A program made the translations under genes and the position numbers. From Candidatus Opimibacter skivensis (lineage in GTDB: Bacteria > Bacteroidota > Bacteroidia > Chitinophagales > Saprospiraceae), in the NCBI GenBank assembly GCA_016721905.1, contig JADKHH010000033.1:248001-312000 (forward strand): a stretch of 64,000 nucleotides of DNA, in the 5' to 3' direction. Positions 1 to 10,837 of the stretch are shown piece by piece. The number at the start of each line of letters is the position of its first letter. Position 1 is the stretch's first letter. The notes under the pieces were generated by a model. That model was given only the letters and a program-made list of their open reading frames with translations. It had not been told where the DNA came from and did not search any database.

Positions 1-59
1 ACTATTGTAACAAAACGGACATGGCCATGATCATCACCGGCTTCCGCCATTTTAAACAT
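1..59 (-). CDS. Possible 5' end of a gene running off the left edge (unrecognised)
   Basis: On the minus strand an open frame starts at an ATG at 59 and runs off the window. It reads about 19 residues beginning MFKMAEAGDDHGH. A second in-frame ATG lies at 50. The peptide is too short to assign. It could equally be chance coding or a shadow frame, so this is a weak call. The rest of 60-273 holds a REP-like segment (75-103) and a TTTTTCACTTTTC low-complexity run just before the next gene. Confidence 0.15.
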   Translation of the reverse strand, partial: MFKMAEAGDDHGHVRFVTI

Positions 60-74
60 TAACCCATAAAAAAA

Positions 75-103
75 ACGTTCGGCGTTGGTTGTACCTACGT
101 CGT
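75..103. repeat. REP-like dispersed repeat, copy 1
   Basis: The segment 76-103 matches 5095-5122 at 24 of 28 positions. Both read CGTTyGGCGTwGGTTGTAyC followed by TACGTCrT. Both copies lie between genes. It belongs to a short dispersed element seen again in this window. Confidence 0.5.
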
Positions 104-240
104 GCAGGATCACTAATCAAGGTCGAATGAAAAATCTTTATAAGTCGTTTCTAACGACAGGCGGAATTTCTTCATTTGTTTGAGATTCATCCGCCAATAA
201 AAACCAGCTAATTAATACCTACTTAAATATTATAACTTCA

Positions 241-272
241 TTTTTCACTTTTCATTTTTCACTTTTCGTTTC
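241..272. repeat. Low-complexity TTTTTCACTTTTC repeat
   Basis: Degenerate tandem copies of TTTTTCACTT/TTTTCATTTT end two bases before the coaX start codon. The same word recurs at 2630-2647, 5161-5196 and 18766-18803. Confidence 0.6.
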
Positions 273-273
273 A

Positions 274-1005
274 ATGTATTTAACCATCGATGCCGGAAAC
301 ACCAGAACAAAAGCTGTTGTCTATGATACAGCTGGTTTGGCGTTGGATAGCATCACAGCAGAAGGAAATGAACTGGCACCCATCAAGGAATTAGTCCGGG
401 GGAATCGTATTGAGCATGTCATCGTATCCACTACAGGGATCAGGGAATGGAAACTTTCCGACCTCGGCATTAAGGGAAAAAATATCGAACTCAATCATGA
501 GGTGCCTTTGCCTATCCGTATAGTATACAGCACTCCGGAGACCTTGGGCCAGGACAGGATAGCTGCGGCGTGCGGTGCTCAAGCCAATTACCCTGGTAAG
601 AATTGTCTTGTCATCAGTGCGGGCACCTGCATGACTATGGATATGCTGCTAGGATCAGGCGTTTACCTGGGAGGCAATATTGCGCCGGGCTTGCGAATGC
701 GGCTTCAAGCTATGCATGAGTATACCGCTAAGCTTCCCCTCGTCGAACCGGGTCATCCCGATCTCGCTTTTGGAGACTCCACCGTGCATGCCATGCAAAA
801 TGGAGCGGGTCTGGGGATGGTCATGGAAATAGAAGGAATTTTTCAGCGCGCCAAAAATGCTTTTGGAGAGGTTTTGATCGTTATGACCGGAGGAGATGCA
901 GTCTTCTTGGCTGATAGGATAGAAAGTCAGATATTTGTCGCACCCGAACTGGTCACACAAGGCCTTTTCCAAATCGTAGCTTTTAATGTTAAAACCACTT
1001 ACTAA
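274..1005 (+). CDS. coaX: Type III pantothenate kinase
   Basis: This enzyme phosphorylates pantothenate with ATP, the first step of coenzyme A synthesis, in the cytoplasm. The 243-residue length fits the type III (CoaX) family. The N-terminal phosphate-binding motif DAGNTRTK (residues 6-13) is present. So are the AGTCMTMD segment near residue 116 and GGNIAPGLRMR near residue 132, which are typical of the ASKHA-fold CoaX core. A glycine-rich TGGDA motif lies near residue 203. ATG at 274 is the only good start, directly after a low-complexity leader. The end overlaps the next gene by 20 bases, suggesting translational coupling. No frameshift is seen. Confidence 0.93.
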   Translation: MYLTIDAGNTRTKAVVYDTAGLALDSITAEGNELAPIKELVRGNRIEHVIVSTTGIREWKLSDLGIKGKNIELNHEVPLPIRIVYSTPETLGQDRIAAACGAQANYPGKNCLVISAGTCMTMDMLLGSGVYLGGNIAPGLRMRLQAMHEYTAKLPLVEPGHPDLAFGDSTVHAMQNGAGLGMVMEIEGIFQRAKNAFGEVLIVMTGGDAVFLADRIESQIFVAPELVTQGLFQIVAFNVKTTY

Positions 1006-2320
1006 GTACCTGTTAATCTGCATATTAATTACAAATGTAACAGGACTTGCCCTGGCGCAACCCAAGGATAATTCACCTTTTTCTCAGTTCGGTTTGGGGG
1101 AATTTATTGACAGCGACATGCCCAGCAGCCATGCAATGGGCGGTTTGGGATCAGTATACCACGATTTTTTCGAGGCAAATCTTGAAAATCCGGCCTCCCT
1201 CGGTTACCTCCAGTACACCAGCCTTCAGCTAGGCTTCATGGTCAAACGCTCCAACTACACCCGTGTCGACGACAAGCAAACGATCTGGAATGGCAATACC
1301 AATCACTTCAGTCTGAATATTCCCATTATCAATCCGTTGAATGAAGCGCTGGAGCGCAGGGAATCTGAGTTTTCATGGGCTACCAGTTTTTCACTCAGGC
1401 CTTTCACCCAGGTAGGATACAATGTCAGTATCGATGATGAAATTGATTCTATCGGTACCGTACAAAGTAATTTCAGAGGATGGGGCGGGATTTACAACAT
1501 CAACTGGGGCAATGGTTTCAAGTACAAAAACTTTGCCGCAGGCATCAACCTTGGCCTCCTTCGCGGCCAGCAGGTATACGAGAGTCAGACCTATTTTGCA
1601 GACCTCAGTAATGCATATGACGACATTTTCCAGTCTACGATTGCCTACAAGGGTTTTCAATATAGAGTCGGTTTGATTTATGAGCAACCATTGGATCTCA
1701 ACGCTGCCAGAGGCGAAGATGATAAACCATCTAAACTCTTATCAGCAGGGTTCTTTGTCAGTGGTCAAAGTAATTTCAATACCAAATCAGATGTCTTAAA
1801 AGTGGCAGTCAATTCGCTGACCAGTGATGTTGACACTTCAGTTTATGTGCAGGACAATCCTGGAACGGGCATAATGCCTGGAGCCTGGGGCTTTGGATTG
1901 ATGTACCGCCATGCCGCTGATTTCAGGGTTGGCATTGATTACCAGGCCAACAAATGGAGCCTGTACGAAAACGAAGCAAGGCCTTATACCATGATGGATA
2001 GCTGGAAAATAGCTGCCGGTGGCGCATGGATACCGGATGCTAATTCGATTACTTCCTATTTCAAGCGTGTTGAGTACCGCGCCGGATTTTATACAAAAAT
2101 GGATCCACGGGTGATTGATGGTACCCAGGTTAGCGAATCAGCCTTTACCTTTGGTGCAGCGTTCCCCTTCATCGTCCAGCGAAATGTGGCCTGGTTACAG
2201 TTTGGATTTGATGTCGGCAATCGTACCGGAGGTGATCAATTAAATGATAATTTTGTCCGCGGCAATGTCGGCTTTATCTTCAATGACAATGCCTGGTTTA
2301 TAAAGAGCAAATACGAATAA
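986..2320 (+). CDS. Outer-membrane beta-barrel protein of unknown role
   Basis: A 444-residue protein with a signal peptide (residues 1-24, ending LALAQ). It is followed by NSPFSQFGLGEF, an N-terminal pattern I associate with Bacteroidota putative outer-membrane proteins. The rest has alternating hydrophobic and aromatic strands with many glycines and no cytoplasmic domain motifs, consistent with a FadL/PorV-like barrel. The start overlaps coaX by 20 bases, so the two are probably co-transcribed and coupled. The coaX-barrel pairing is one I recall from related Bacteroidota, but the reason is not known. A strong hairpin follows the stop. The exact function cannot be given. Confidence 0.75.
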   Translation: MLKPLTKYLLICILITNVTGLALAQPKDNSPFSQFGLGEFIDSDMPSSHAMGGLGSVYHDFFEANLENPASLGYLQYTSLQLGFMVKRSNYTRVDDKQTIWNGNTNHFSLNIPIINPLNEALERRESEFSWATSFSLRPFTQVGYNVSIDDEIDSIGTVQSNFRGWGGIYNINWGNGFKYKNFAAGINLGLLRGQQVYESQTYFADLSNAYDDIFQSTIAYKGFQYRVGLIYEQPLDLNAARGEDDKPSKLLSAGFFVSGQSNFNTKSDVLKVAVNSLTSDVDTSVYVQDNPGTGIMPGAWGFGLMYRHAADFRVGIDYQANKWSLYENEARPYTMMDSWKIAAGGAWIPDANSITSYFKRVEYRAGFYTKMDPRVIDGTQVSESAFTFGAAFPFIVQRNVAWLQFGFDVGNRTGGDQLNDNFVRGNVGFIFNDNAWFIKSKYE

Positions 2321-2353
2321 CCCCCACCACCCAAAGTTTATTAGTATGAAAGT

Positions 2354-2387
2354 GAGGTGTCTTTCCGAAAGGAGGGCACCTTTTTTT
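2354..2387 (+). terminator. Intrinsic terminator after the outer-membrane protein gene
   Basis: AGGTGTC at 2354-2360 pairs with GGCACCT at 2375-2381 (one G-T pair), with an inner CTTTC/GAAAG stem. A run of seven T follows. It lies 34 bases after the stop codon at 2320. Confidence 0.8.
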
Positions 2388-2420
2388 AAGTGAAAAATGA
2401 AGAGTGAAGAGTGTAGAGTG

Positions 2421-2473
2421 AGCTGTCAGCTGTCAGCTGTCAGTTTTCAGCTACCAGTTTCCAGCTACCAGTA
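2421..2473. repeat. AGCTGTC/AGCTACC degenerate tandem repeat
   Basis: Seven-base units AGCTGTC run from 2421 and drift into CAGTTTTCAGCTACC and CAGTTTCCAGCTACC. An AGAGTGA-type run precedes it (2398-2420). The same family appears at 32186-32226. Confidence 0.7.
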
Positions 2474-2518
2474 AGTGCCGCTGGCTTGGTGTCCACACCA
2501 CCAGCGAAAATTGCGATG

Positions 2519-2542
2519 GTTGTTGGTGGGGACACCAACAAC
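2519..2542. repeat. Perfect 10-bp hairpin of a REP-like element
   Basis: GTTGTTGGTG at 2519-2528 and CACCAACAAC at 2533-2542 are perfectly complementary around GGGA. The same core (TTGTTGGTG/CACCAACAA) recurs at 5070-5091. The two copies flank the pbpC gene. Confidence 0.6.
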
Positions 2543-2575
2543 GGCTTCGCCGAATTATAACACCGCTATCTCCCC

Positions 2576-2700
2576 TTCGCCTCAGCCTCAGCCTCAGCCT
2601 TCGCCTTCGCCTTAGCCTTCGCCTTAGCCTTTTTCACTTTTCACTTCTTGACTTCTACTTCTAATTTCGATATTCGCTATTCGCTATTCATTATTCAACA
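2576..2700. repeat. Composite low-complexity block at the pbpC 3' end
   Basis: Three repeat words follow each other: CCTCAGCCTTCGCC units (2576-2629), TTTTTCACTT (2630-2647) and TATTCGCTATTCGCTATTCA (2671-2698). The pbpC stop codon at 2684-2686 and its last few codons lie inside the third word. Confidence 0.7.
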
Positions 2701-5050
2701 CTTCAAACGTCGTCGACACCATACTCCCATATTCATCCTGCAAAACCAACTGATGCTTGCCCGGTTTGGGATCAATTTCAATCTGGTGAAACTCCTTCGT
2801 CTTTCCGAGATAATGCTTGTCAAGTGTCCAATAGACTAAAGCCGTATCCGAACGATGGACTGCTGAAAAAACAGCTCTCGATTTTTTCTTATCCCACTCA
2901 AATGGTACGTAAATCTTCGATCCCGGTCTGGGGTAGATAATGGCAAGGTTGTCATTTGATTGTTCTGCAGACGCACAATGCGGATGCAGCGGAGGTAAGC
3001 TACGGTACGATGGGTTATATCTCTTGTAATAGGTTTCGGCTAGTGTAGGTACAATGAAAAAATTGGACAGTGCTGCTGCTTCCGGCATGCAGGTTGGATT
3101 GTATTGATACTGCTGTGTTGCGTCCGTATAAGCCTGCACATGATAACTGCAACTCGCAGGTGTCTCACCTTCTTTAATAATAAAAGCTGTGTCTGTTGAC
3201 ATACATGATGATGTAGCTAACCACCCACTTTCACTGCAGACAAGTTTAGGTGTCAAGGCATCATATGGTGGTGACCACCAACTACCGTCATCGTCTAACA
3301 TCCGCAGTGCATCAAACATAATCGGTGCAGCCGCATGTAATCCAATCACGCCGGGTCTACCCTCTCCATCTGCATTACCTACCCAAACACCTATCGTATA
3401 CTTCGGCGTCACCCCAACAGCCCATGCATCCCTGAAACCAAAACTCGTCCCGGTCTTCCATGCGATTGGTCTGCTGCTGTTAAATGTCTCCCATTGCCCC
3501 TCCTGATCCGGTCGCCTCAACGTACTCATCGCTTCAAACGTCAACCATATCGCTCCCGCATCCCACACCGGTGCTTCCTCCCCTAAATTCACTTTTTCAT
3601 TTTCTCCTTGCTCCTTGCTCCTTGCTCCTTGCTGAAATAAAACTGGTGGATGCACGTCATCTTTGTCATACTGATGATCATATAAATAAGCATGACTTAG
3701 CACCCTCCCCATACTCGCATACGCACCACAGATATCCCATAGCTTTACTTCCGCACCACCCAATACCAACGGCAATCCATAATGTTCAGGACTGTAATGT
3801 AATGTTGTGATACCTGCCTTGATCAACTTCTCTTTAAAAGGAAGTATACCATATTGTTGCAATAACCTGACCGCAGGAACATTAAGACTCATCGCTAATG
3901 CCTGGTCAGCGGGTACCATGCCCATATATTGCTGCGTAAAATTCATTGGTTGATATCCCCTGATGTATGTTGGTATATCTTCCAATATTCCTTTTGGCGT
4001 AATCAATCCTTCTTCAAGCGCAGCACAATACAAGAATGGCTTCAGAATACTACCTGAACTACGTTCTGATTGTATAATATCCACATCGTTCTGATGCCCC
4101 TTCTGCAGATGACTTACATTGCCGATATACGCTCTCACTTCTCCGCTCTCCGTCTCCATCACCATCAAGGCTGCATTGTTGACGCCGTTGAGACTCAACA
4201 GATCAGCATGACGCTGGACTAATTCAGCAAGTCGTTGTTGTAAATCAATATCGATAGTACTGTGCAAAGTGATTTCCGCATCTGTATAATGTCCCAGCAC
4301 ATGAGGTGCAATATTGGGCAATGGATGGGGTGCCAGTGGCAATGGCTCATCCTTGGCCAGTGAAGCTTCTGTCTGATCGATGATGCCTTCAGCCTCCAGC
4401 TTATCAATCAATCTGTTTCGCTTAGCTATCAATGCGTCTCTGTTGCGTCCGGGATGGATCAGCCCGGGTGCATTGGGCAGCACCGCCAGGGTAGCAGCTT
4501 CTCCCCATGATAACTGATCAGGTGCCTTATGAAAATATCGCCAGCTCGCCGCACCTAATCCAACGACATTGCCACCAAAAGGTGCATGGGCTGCATACAA
4601 TTGCAGGATTTCTTTTTTAGAATATCTCAACTCTGCTCTCCAGGCCCACAACATCTCGACGCCTTTCTGCCACAATGTCCTTGCATCCCTGTTACGCGCC
4701 AACCTCATCGTCTGCATGGTCAGTGTACTTCCTCCACTTACCACTGAGCGTGCCTTAATATTATCTCTCATCGCCCTTCCAAAGGCAAGAATATCCACAC
4801 CCCAGTGGTTGAAAAACCGTTTGTCTTCAAACACCACTATTGCTTTCTCAAAGGTCTCCGGTACTTCTAATTCATCACCAGGAAATCTCCACTGTCCATC
4901 CTTCGCCAATCTCGCTCCCATCAACTGCTCATTCCGATCCAGCAACACAGTACTATACGATGCATCAAACAAAGGATCAGGCAGACAAAACCACCACACC
5001 AACACAGGTATGACCATCAACCACAAATATTTCCGTCTCCCTTTAAACAT
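2684..5050 (-). CDS. pbpC: Penicillin-binding protein 1C (bifunctional)
   Basis: A class A peptidoglycan synthase with glycosyltransferase and transpeptidase activity at the cytoplasmic membrane. After a membrane anchor (about residues 8-24) comes the GT51 domain. It has EDKRFFNHWG near residue 72 and SGGSTLTMQ near residue 101. The transpeptidase domain shows SGSILKP (the SxxK serine), MSLN (SxN) and WKTGTS (KTG). The C terminus matches the PBP1C-specific domain. Residues encoded by 3604-3634 (GARSKEQG) come from a CTCCTTGCT tandem repeat inserted in frame between SLN and KTG. The alpha-2-macroglobulin gene lies upstream on the same strand, a pairing known from E. coli pbpC-yfhM. The final residues and stop fall in a repeat block. 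Confidence 0.93.
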   Translation of the reverse strand: MFKGRRKYLWLMVIPVLVWWFCLPDPLFDASYSTVLLDRNEQLMGARLAKDGQWRFPGDELEVPETFEKAIVVFEDKRFFNHWGVDILAFGRAMRDNIKARSVVSGGSTLTMQTMRLARNRDARTLWQKGVEMLWAWRAELRYSKKEILQLYAAHAPFGGNVVGLGAASWRYFHKAPDQLSWGEAATLAVLPNAPGLIHPGRNRDALIAKRNRLIDKLEAEGIIDQTEASLAKDEPLPLAPHPLPNIAPHVLGHYTDAEITLHSTIDIDLQQRLAELVQRHADLLSLNGVNNAALMVMETESGEVRAYIGNVSHLQKGHQNDVDIIQSERSSGSILKPFLYCAALEEGLITPKGILEDIPTYIRGYQPMNFTQQYMGMVPADQALAMSLNVPAVRLLQQYGILPFKEKLIKAGITTLHYSPEHYGLPLVLGGAEVKLWDICGAYASMGRVLSHAYLYDHQYDKDDVHPPVLFQQGARSKEQGENEKVNLGEEAPVWDAGAIWLTFEAMSTLRRPDQEGQWETFNSSRPIAWKTGTSFGFRDAWAVGVTPKYTIGVWVGNADGEGRPGVIGLHAAAPIMFDALRMLDDDGSWWSPPYDALTPKLVCSESGWLATSSCMSTDTAFIIKEGETPASCSYHVQAYTDATQQYQYNPTCMPEAAALSNFFIVPTLAETYYKRYNPSYRSLPPLHPHCASAEQSNDNLAIIYPRPGSKIYVPFEWDKKKSRAVFSAVHRSDTALVYWTLDKHYLGKTKEFHQIEIDPKPGKHQLVLQDEYGSMVSTTFEVLNNE
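3604..3634. repeat. CTCCTTGCT tandem repeat inside pbpC
   Basis: Four near-perfect 7-base units CTCCTTG lie within the pbpC reading frame and keep it open. The same word is intergenic elsewhere, at 46060-46089. In the protein it gives a charged QGARSKEQGENEK stretch with no match to the conserved transpeptidase core. Confidence 0.7.
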
Positions 5051-5069
5051 TTTCTAAGTATTCCTGCCA

Positions 5070-5122
5070 TTGTTGGTGTCCTCACCAACAATACCGTTTG
5101 GCGTAGGTTGTATCTACGTCAT
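5070..5122. repeat. REP-like element, copy 2, with 9-bp hairpin
   Basis: TTGTTGGTG (5070-5078) and CACCAACAA (5083-5091) form a perfect stem around TCCT. It is followed by the 28-base segment shared with 76-103. It sits between the alpha-2-macroglobulin and pbpC genes, upstream of pbpC. A TTCACTCTTCACTTTTCAC block (5161-5196) completes the interval up to the next stop codon. Confidence 0.6.
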
Positions 5123-5196
5123 TGTGTCATCAAAACTCCGTTTTGAATAACTTTAAGTCCTCACTCTTCACTTTTCACTCTTCACTCTTCACTTAC

Positions 5197-8100
5197 TTAT
5201 TGCACTTCGCCCCCAGGCGAAGCAGTAAGCACCTCTACCCATCTCCCCGGCAACCTCGCCTGCACCTGGTGTGTATACATCGCATCACACATGATATCAG
5301 GCAACCAATACCTGCCGGCATACGTAGCCGTCATCACAAAATGATAAGTCCATACACCACGGTCCATAGAAAAGAAAGTATTGACTCTGTCATCCCGTAT
5401 ATCCTGATAGCGCGCACTGCTGTTCTTAAACCGACCTTGAAATTGATCCATCCGCTGATTGGTCAACTCCCATCCCGATGGAAATAAATAAGACAAAGCC
5501 ATCTGATCAAGATGTGAAGTGTAGGTTCCTGGATTGGTCACCGTAAGTTGTACCACAAAGTCCTGCCCTTGTTTTAACCTGTCAGGACTGATCACCTTTC
5601 CTTGCAGATCCATGTAAGTAGCTTTTAGACTCAGGTTGTTTTTAACCTCGACAGGTATGCCTTTCAGCGGTCTGCCCGTTGTGGTCACTCTGATAAATAA
5701 AGGATCAGATGATGTATTTTCTATTGTAAGGTTTTCATTAGCGACATCAAGTTCTCTCGTGACTAATCCCTTCGTGGTAGATACCTGCTCTCCGGTCTTG
5801 CCTGATTGTGTAATGGTTGCCTTGATTTGTTTTCCGGTAAACTGTTTTGCCATCTTACCCATCGCAAGCAACGCAAACGAAGTACTCTGTGTGCTGTACC
5901 AATACTCTGCAGACAATGAGGTAGCAATCGTTCGAGCCATGGTCATCGCTTCATTTTGCTTGCCCATCGTCAAGAACGTTTCCAGGATCAAAGCTTTATC
6001 TCTCAGATCTGATCCGTAGGTATAACTCATCTCCTGGTATGGCTTCACTTCAGTAGTCAGTTTCTGGATGATTTCATTGGCAGCGTCATTTCGATTGCCA
6101 AGCGCATACGCTGCTGCGAGCATCCATGCTGCTGCCTGATCCAGATCTTTTTGCGTACGCAACCTGTTCATCATACCCCATGCAGGTTGACCATCAAGGG
6201 CCAGGGTATAAAGTCTGTACGCCTGATTGAGATCATCTCTGTAGTATTGTCCTGGTCGATAAGCTTGCGCATCTTTCTTCTGCGCATTGCGCCATGCATC
6301 CATCATCGAAGCATCCACACTATAACCGGCTTTTGCAGCTTCAATTAAGAAATGACCTGCATAGCTATTAGCCCAGCTGTCTCTGTAGTTTTCACCGGGC
6401 CAATAAGTAAATCCACCAGAAGGAAGACTAAAGGATTTTAATCGTTGTATGCCTCCCTGAATATTCCTTCGTATCTCCTGTTCTTGTGCTGGCTTCAAAT
6501 CAGTCAAGGCAGCTACATACAATTGCGGAAAGACAGATGATAATGTTTGCTCCAAACATCCATACGGATAGCGAATCAAATATTGCAACCTGCTCTGCAG
6601 ATTGATCGGAGGCATCTGTGACAATTCAACACTCGCCTGATTCGTACCCTTCATGCCCGGCAACGCCAGCTTACCTGTCCATTTCTGTCCTGCAGCAATC
6701 GTCGCTGCGACCACTTGTGTTGCAGGTGGATTAGGTATACGGACATCTAACTCTAATTGCTGACTCGTGGTAACTCCTCCTGATGTTGCACTCACATCTA
6801 CTTTCAATAATCCTGGGCGATCAGGAATTTTCAGACTGAAATAAACCATTTCATCTCCCTGACCAGCAAAGCTCACAGTCTTTATACTGCCACCGGTCAC
6901 CGTTGCCATATCATTTGTGTTAACCTTGATTTCGGCAGTACGAATGTTATCCGCCATTGCATATACATTCACAGGCAGTGTGACCGTCTCTCCCGGTGAT
7001 ACTAACCTTGGCAATGTAGGTTGTATCATAAGATCAGACTTCACAGTACTGGTCTTTTCTGCTGAGCCCCAACGTTTACGATCTGATGCTACGATCATCG
7101 TCCTGACAGCACCCACATAATTTGGCATCTTGATCGTATGCACTTTCTTCTGCCCTGGCTCTAGATAATAGGGACCAAAATGCATCACCACGGGTTTGAA
7201 TCGCTCAGCCTGTGGTGCATCAACGAGTGCAGCAGCACCATCACCACCAAGACTTAATAAGCGGTCAATTGTACCGCCATATCCACCCAGGACCTGATCA
7301 TACATGTCCCATGTCTGCACAGCGAGTGCCTCCTGACGATGAAAATGCTCCCATGGATCAGGAGACTTAAATCGGGTGAGTCCTAACAAGCCTTCATCCA
7401 CGACTGCTATCGTATAGGCCATAGGTAGTTTATCTTTTTCACTGACGGTTACCGTAAATGACTTATCAGGTTGAAGCACATCCGGCACCACAACTTCAGG
7501 ATGCAATTTTGTTTTAGGATCCGCTACCATGACAGGCAAAACACCATACATACGGAGTGGCATATCATTCGAACTATGTTCGTAAGGTTGTATGTGACTG
7601 ACGAAAGCATACACATTCGGCATCATTTCAGCAGTCGCATCAATGGATATTTGAGTCTGATCTCCTGTGGCAGTATACCATTTTGAAGAAATGACCTTGT
7701 TGTTTTTTTCAATGGTCAGCAATAGCTTACTTCCACTTGCTGATGGAATATTCAACTTGATCTTATCACCAACCTCATAAGATTCCTTATCTGCTGTAAA
7801 GGTCAGCCTGCTGGCAGCATCATTATCCTCTGTCGGATCACCCCATGAACCAGCATAATAAAACTGACCGGTACAATGACCTGATTCAGTATCACACACC
7901 CTGATCATATAGGATCCATAAGATGGAGGAGTAACTTTATAATTGACTATACCATTACTTCCGGTCACAACTGTGTCAGTCACCATAGCACCCAAATGAA
8001 GCTCACTATTGTATTGTGTGATGTCCTCATCAGTCCTGTCCCACCACCATCTCCAGTTAGCATGATAGATACCCACGCTCATCGTCCGACCAGCAACACC

Positions 8101-10678
8101 CTTACCATTCGTGGACACAGAAGCCACTCTCACATCATTTGGTTCATTCATCTTCAACTCTTCATATCCCCATCTATTGGCTGGTATAGCTACCCCTGCA
8201 TAGTGGTCATAGGGATGAAATGTAGTGGTGTTTCTATCTGTACTGAAATCACCTCCCGTTTCAAATACTCTGGTTTTTACCGACATAGTCAATTGACCTT
8301 CCGGTAGATAATCTTTGATATCAGGTATATTGATTTTCGCTTTACCTGCTGCATCCAGTTTGCCATCAAATATGGTGGTCACCGTTCCTGGTGTTTTTCT
8401 TGCCGGATCTGCAAAAATGAATTCCTTGAAACCAACGGGAGCAAATGTCAATGGGCTAAACTGTGCTTCCACAACAGCTTTCAGGTTAGAAGCCGGAGCA
8501 CCAAATAACCAAGTTGATTCCAGATCGATTTTCTGGTCAGCTTTTGATGCCAGAATCGCGTCAGGAAGTTTTGCATCGATTTTCAGTCGATTAGGTTTGA
8601 TCGTTTCTATCCTGAGTCCTTTTGAAAACACAGCATCCCCTACTTCCACTTTGGCCATCCAGTTTCCTGTCGGATCGGTGGTCGCAGTTGCAAATTCAAG
8701 ATTGTAAATACCGCCCAGTGACATAGGACTTGTCATATCAACTTCTTTCTGACCAAGTGGATTGGTGACCGTCAGACGAACCGGATGACGATTGTCAATC
8801 TTACCATCCGGATCCCACAACACAAAATTGAGGTGCACACTATCACCAGGCCTCCATACATCACGTTCGCCATAGATGTAACCTCTCAATCCTTCCTGGT
8901 ATCCAGTGCCTCCTGCATTGAATTCACTGAGGGATAGCGACAAACCATCTGCAAGCCTGAGATATCCATTTTGATTGCCTGAAGTGGCGACGACGAAGAA
9001 AGCTTTTCGTTGCAAGTCAAATGTCACACTTCCATCCGTCAATGTCATGCCTTTGCCAAGAGACTGCTGTTGAAAATCAAAAACTTCAATTTGGATTCCG
9101 GACATAGGAGCCACTGATCCAAGCGAGGTTGCATAAACCCAGATTTTTCCTTGTTCATTCTGCTTCGCTGTCAACCCGATGTCTGAAGCCAGCAAATTGC
9201 GGCTGATAAATCGTTCAGGACTATAATAGGCAGGATAACATGGATCATCTGTATGATCCCATGTAAATCCGGAATAACTATAATCATACTCCCACATCGA
9301 AGCGAGTTCTCCGAAAGCAGGTTTATTTTTTTCGATATCCGTTTCTTTGAAACAATCGAGATAGGTATCACTTCCTTTGAAACCAATTCGTACCTGATAG
9401 ATAGAACCCGGAGCAAGTTTAACAAGTGGACCGAGATCCAATGCATACCTGGTCCAGATATATTTGTTATCACGGTCTGACAATTGCGTCAGGTCAATTT
9501 CTTTTTGAAGAATAATGCGTCCAACCGGCTCAAGATCCCACTGGTCTTCGAGACTGTTACGCTGTAGATATTGAAGGATATTGTTTTCAAAAATCCGGAT
9601 CACTTCCACTTGCACCGAATGCAGATTGATCGCTTCAAAAGGGAAAATGATTTCAGCATTTCCTGGAGTGATGACTCCTGACCCCACTAGTTTGACTGCG
9701 GGCTTGGCATCATCGAGTGATATATCAAGTGTAACAGGCGTCTTTAATTCATGTCCCCTTGATGAAGAAATCTTTTCATGCAACTGCACCGATAACTGTC
9801 CTGTGAGTGCTTCTCCCGGATAGATAGAAAGAATATGATCTTGCTTGCGCATAGTAAATCCATCTGTACTTCCATTGATGGTCACGAGTCCATTGAGATC
9901 CTGGGTTGGATTGAGTTTTTGTGAAAAATAAATACCGATTTTCCTTTCACCATCATTTCCCGGCTCAAAGGAAAGTACACTCAGTTCATCTCCTTTAGGA
10001 ATCTTGATGGACCTGGCACCGGATGCTTCAGCACCAATGCTTTGCCAGCCCATTTGAAATCAAGTTTTGCATCCGGACCTATCCCGTCGATGACTAATCC
10101 ATGCACTGTCCCTTCAGAATTGTGTTCCCATTGGATCGCATTCATTTTGCCGGAAGATTGAATCATCAGCAATTTTTCAATTTTCTGTGAATCAACGGCG
10201 ATGGAGGTTAATACCCGACCGCGCAACATATAACTTGGATTATCACCGTCAAATTCCGGAACCAGTGGCTCAAAGGCGACTGACAACCTAACCGGTTTGA
10301 CCGTAAAATCGAAGACGACTCGTTTCATCTTCGGATCGACGTCCTTGATGATTTTTTCAAGGTTGACCTCCAACTGGTAATCAGTCGCAGGTTGCCACCC
10401 TTGTTCCGGTTGAAAAGCAAGTGTCAGGTCATCTTCCCACCAGGTCCTGCCCTTGACGTCGGGGCTGAAGGAAAACACAGAAGATGTCTGCGATGTATCG
10501 ACAGGAACGGAAAAGCGGATCATGACAGGATCTCCAGGATCGATCATGGCTGGAACTCTGGCGGCGATATAGCGTCCGATTTCTTCCGGAGTGAAATTGG
10601 ATTGGTCAAAACCTTTCTTACAGGCTGTGAAAAGGGATAAAACAGCCAAAAAGGCGAAAAAGGTTGTGGGAATTTCAT
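5197..10678 (-). CDS. Alpha-2-macroglobulin family lipoprotein (two frameshifts)
   Basis: A large (about 1827 residues after repair) envelope protein of the bacterial alpha-2-macroglobulin family, thought to trap proteases in the periplasm. The reconstructed start at 10678 gives a lipoprotein signal with lipobox LFTAC. MG-type beta domains follow, then the thioester motif YGCLEQT and the alpha/alpha toroid with GGFTYWPG. Two one-base losses are inferred. One is in a T run near 10655, separating the ATG from the lipobox. The other is in an A run near 10037, joining KWAGK to SIGAEASG. Both restore one frame, and the total length then becomes a multiple of three. It is next to pbpC on the same strand, so a role in protecting or assisting cell-wall synthesis is inferred. 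Confidence 0.88.
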
Positions 10679-10824
10679 TTTACTTGGAATAGGTTGGTTT
10701 GTGGCTATAAATTTAACGCTGGTTTAGTCAGCAGGGCTAAATCTTTTTGGAAGTGAACAACCATATAACTATTGAGGCTTTGAGGAAATTGTAAAGGACT
10801 CAAAACCCTAACCCGCGCAATGCT

Positions 10825-10832
10825 TATCTTTG
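10825..10832 (+). promoter_or_regulatory. Bacteroidota -7 box (TATCTTTG) of the E2 gene
   Basis: TATCTTTG matches TAnnTTTG and ends five bases before the ATG at 10838. That spacing would make the transcript nearly leaderless. No convincing -33 TTTG was found. Confidence 0.45.
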
Positions 10833-10837
10833 CAGCT

